15,727 nucleotides of DNA from Desulfobulbaceae bacterium UBA2775 (GTDB lineage Bacteria > Desulfobacterota > Desulfobulbia > Desulfobulbales > Desulfocapsaceae). The notes below the pieces were generated by a model. It was not told the origin of the DNA, ran no database searches, and was given only the letters and a program-made list of their open reading frames with translations. Both the position numbers and the translations under genes were made by a program. The first letter of the stretch is position 1. Each line of letters begins with the position of its first letter. Location: the NCBI GenBank assembly GCA_002352445.1, contig DEIL01000181.1, forward strand, positions 1-15,727, in the 5' to 3' direction. Positions 14,627-15,727 of the stretch are shown piece after piece.

Positions 14627-14694
14627 GCCAAAACGCTGGTAAATAAAAACGATACGCAATATCAATAATATTGAACAGGGAATTAGGGTTTGCC

Positions 14695-15669
14695 ATGTCT
14701 ATCACACTGAGACAATTAGAAATATTTATAGCTGTTGCTGAAACTGCCCAGGTGACGAAAGCCAGTAAGAAGCTATTCGTTACTCAGTCTGCAGTGAGTA
14801 TGGCATTAGCGGAGCTGGAGAGTCAGCTCAGTGGATCTCTTTTCGACAGGCACGGAAGAAGCTTGTTGCTCAATGCCCGGGGGCGCTACCTGTTACCCCT
14901 TGCAAAGGATATTACCAGTCAGGTAGGCAGTATTCAATCGGTCATGTCCGAGCGGAATGACACACTTGAAGGACATATCGAGATGGTTGCAAGCACAACT
15001 TTGGGAAACTACATCCTTCCCTATCTTATTGGTGCCTTTAAACGCGTTCATCCCAAAGTACATATCAACATGCTTGTGCACAACACAATGTACTCAGAAA
15101 AGCTTGTTCTGGACAGGAAAATGGATCTTGGTTTTGTGGAAGGGCCGCTGTCAGGTAAAGACAAGGTACTTTCTAAACCCTGGTTTAACGATGAATTGAT
15201 GGTGCTGTGTGGTCCAACTGACCCCCTGGCCCATAACGAAGTTTTTGATATGGAAAGCGACCTGAAGGGTAAGAAGTGGATTATGCGTGAACATGGCTCC
15301 GGGACTGTTGCTACCATTCGCAGTAAATTTGGAAGCTATATGGATGATGTAAATATAGTAATGGAAATGGGGCATCCCGAGGCTATCAAAAGAGCAGTCG
15401 AATCCGGTGCCGGGATAACCTGTCTCTCTGCCCTGACGATATGTCGTGAAGTTGAGAACGGCTGGCTGAGAAGTCTGAAAATTGCCGGTCTTGACATGAA
15501 AAGGCAGCTCAATATAATCCAGCGAATAGACACTGAATTAAGTGATGCTCATGCAGAGTTCCTTTCATTTTGTGAGGTGATGACTCTCTGCAATGATTCA
15601 CGGGTATGTCTTTCTTCCCCATGGAAACTGCAATCATTGCTGGCAAGATATTCAGCGATGAAAAAATAA
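14695..15669 (+). CDS. LysR-type transcriptional regulator, CysL/YeiE-like
   Basis: A 324-aa regulator with an N-terminal winged helix-turn-helix (residues 4-62: LRQLEIFIAVAETAQVTKAS, then LFVTQSAVSMALAELE) and a type-2 periplasmic-binding-like effector domain (about 92-296). Effector-pocket loops STTLGNYILP (100-109) and REHGSGT (198-204), plus DLGFVEGP and GHPEAIKRAVESGAGI, resemble the CysL/YeiE group, whose known members respond to sulfite-type metabolites or control sulfite reductase. I chose the ATG at 14695 (AGGG 6 nt upstream, and LTTRs begin right before the HTH) over an in-frame TTG at 14671. It is divergent from nuoA across 301 bp, so it may control the nuo operon, itself, or both. 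That is inference from position. Confidence 0.92.
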   Translation: MSITLRQLEIFIAVAETAQVTKASKKLFVTQSAVSMALAELESQLSGSLFDRHGRSLLLNARGRYLLPLAKDITSQVGSIQSVMSERNDTLEGHIEMVASTTLGNYILPYLIGAFKRVHPKVHINMLVHNTMYSEKLVLDRKMDLGFVEGPLSGKDKVLSKPWFNDELMVLCGPTDPLAHNEVFDMESDLKGKKWIMREHGSGTVATIRSKFGSYMDDVNIVMEMGHPEAIKRAVESGAGITCLSALTICREVENGWLRSLKIAGLDMKRQLNIIQRIDTELSDAHAEFLSFCEVMTLCNDSRVCLSSPWKLQSLLARYSAMKK

Positions 15670-15705
15670 AACTGCTTTAAAGGATTTGGAGGAGTGTTGA
15701 CATAA

Positions 15706-15727
15706 CAGGTAAGCGAGCATGCGAGAC
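15706..15727. repeat. Truncated second copy of the palindromic repeat core
   Basis: These 22 bases match the reverse complement of 4221-4242 at 20 positions (two substitutions) and run into the window edge. The preceding bases do not match the outer part of the first copy, so only the core is supported here. It lies 36 bp after the stop codon of the LysR gene. Confidence 0.6.

Noticed and set aside
14671..14694. TTG start giving eight more residues on the LysR protein
   Set aside because: The ATG at 14695 has a proper ribosome binding site and begins right before the winged helix as in other LysR proteins.
1..15727. tRNA, rRNA, CRISPR arrays, insertion sequences and phage genes
   Set aside because: I looked on both strands and saw no cloverleaf, regularly spaced repeat array, transposase or phage-like coding sequence.

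Overview
The window (about 15.7 kb, moderately AT-rich) is dominated by one minus-strand operon for a respiratory complex I (NADH:quinone oxidoreductase-like) lacking the NADH-oxidising module. In transcription order it carries nuoA, nuoB, nuoC, nuoD, nuoH, nuoI, nuoJ, nuoK, an MrpD-like antiporter subunit, an 84-residue two-helix membrane protein, a NuoL-like subunit with a C-terminal lateral-helix segment, nuoM and nuoN. nuoE, nuoF and nuoG are absent from their usual place: nuoD and nuoH are 13 bp apart. Separate nuoC and nuoD, no NADH module, an additional MrpD-like subunit and a CysL-type regulator suggest an anaerobic Desulfobacterota (sulfate- or sulfur-metabolising, perhaps Desulfobulbales). 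That is inference from gene content and remembered family resemblance, not from a marker gene.

Layout from the left: a minus-strand gene for a membrane-anchored coiled-coil protein (140-1057); a minus-strand Ste24-type M48 metalloprotease (1288-2535); a strong terminator (2581-2611) closing the nuo operon; nuoN (2666-4078); a 296-bp non-coding interval holding an 80-bp palindromic repeat (4196-4275); then nuoM up to nuoA (4375-14393). A divergent regulatory region (14394-14694) has a good promoter on each strand and a perfect 16-bp dyad. A plus-strand LysR-type regulator (14695-15669) follows, and a second, truncated copy of the repeat core runs off the right edge.

How the parts work together: NuoB, C, D and I form the peripheral arm. 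All iron-sulfur ligands of NuoB (N2) and NuoI are present, so the complex can conduct electrons from an unknown donor (perhaps ferredoxin or another soluble carrier) to quinone. NuoA, H, J and K form the membrane heel, and four antiporter-like subunits (rather than three) form the pumping arm. Three things stand out: the antiporter-like subunit count of four; loss of the TM7 channel lysine (Asn201) in the NuoL-like subunit; and Asn68 in NuoD where characterised enzymes have the quinone-headgroup tyrosine. Together they suggest a complex I variant with altered donor, quinone site and pumping arm. Most genes overlap or abut, so they are probably translationally coupled.
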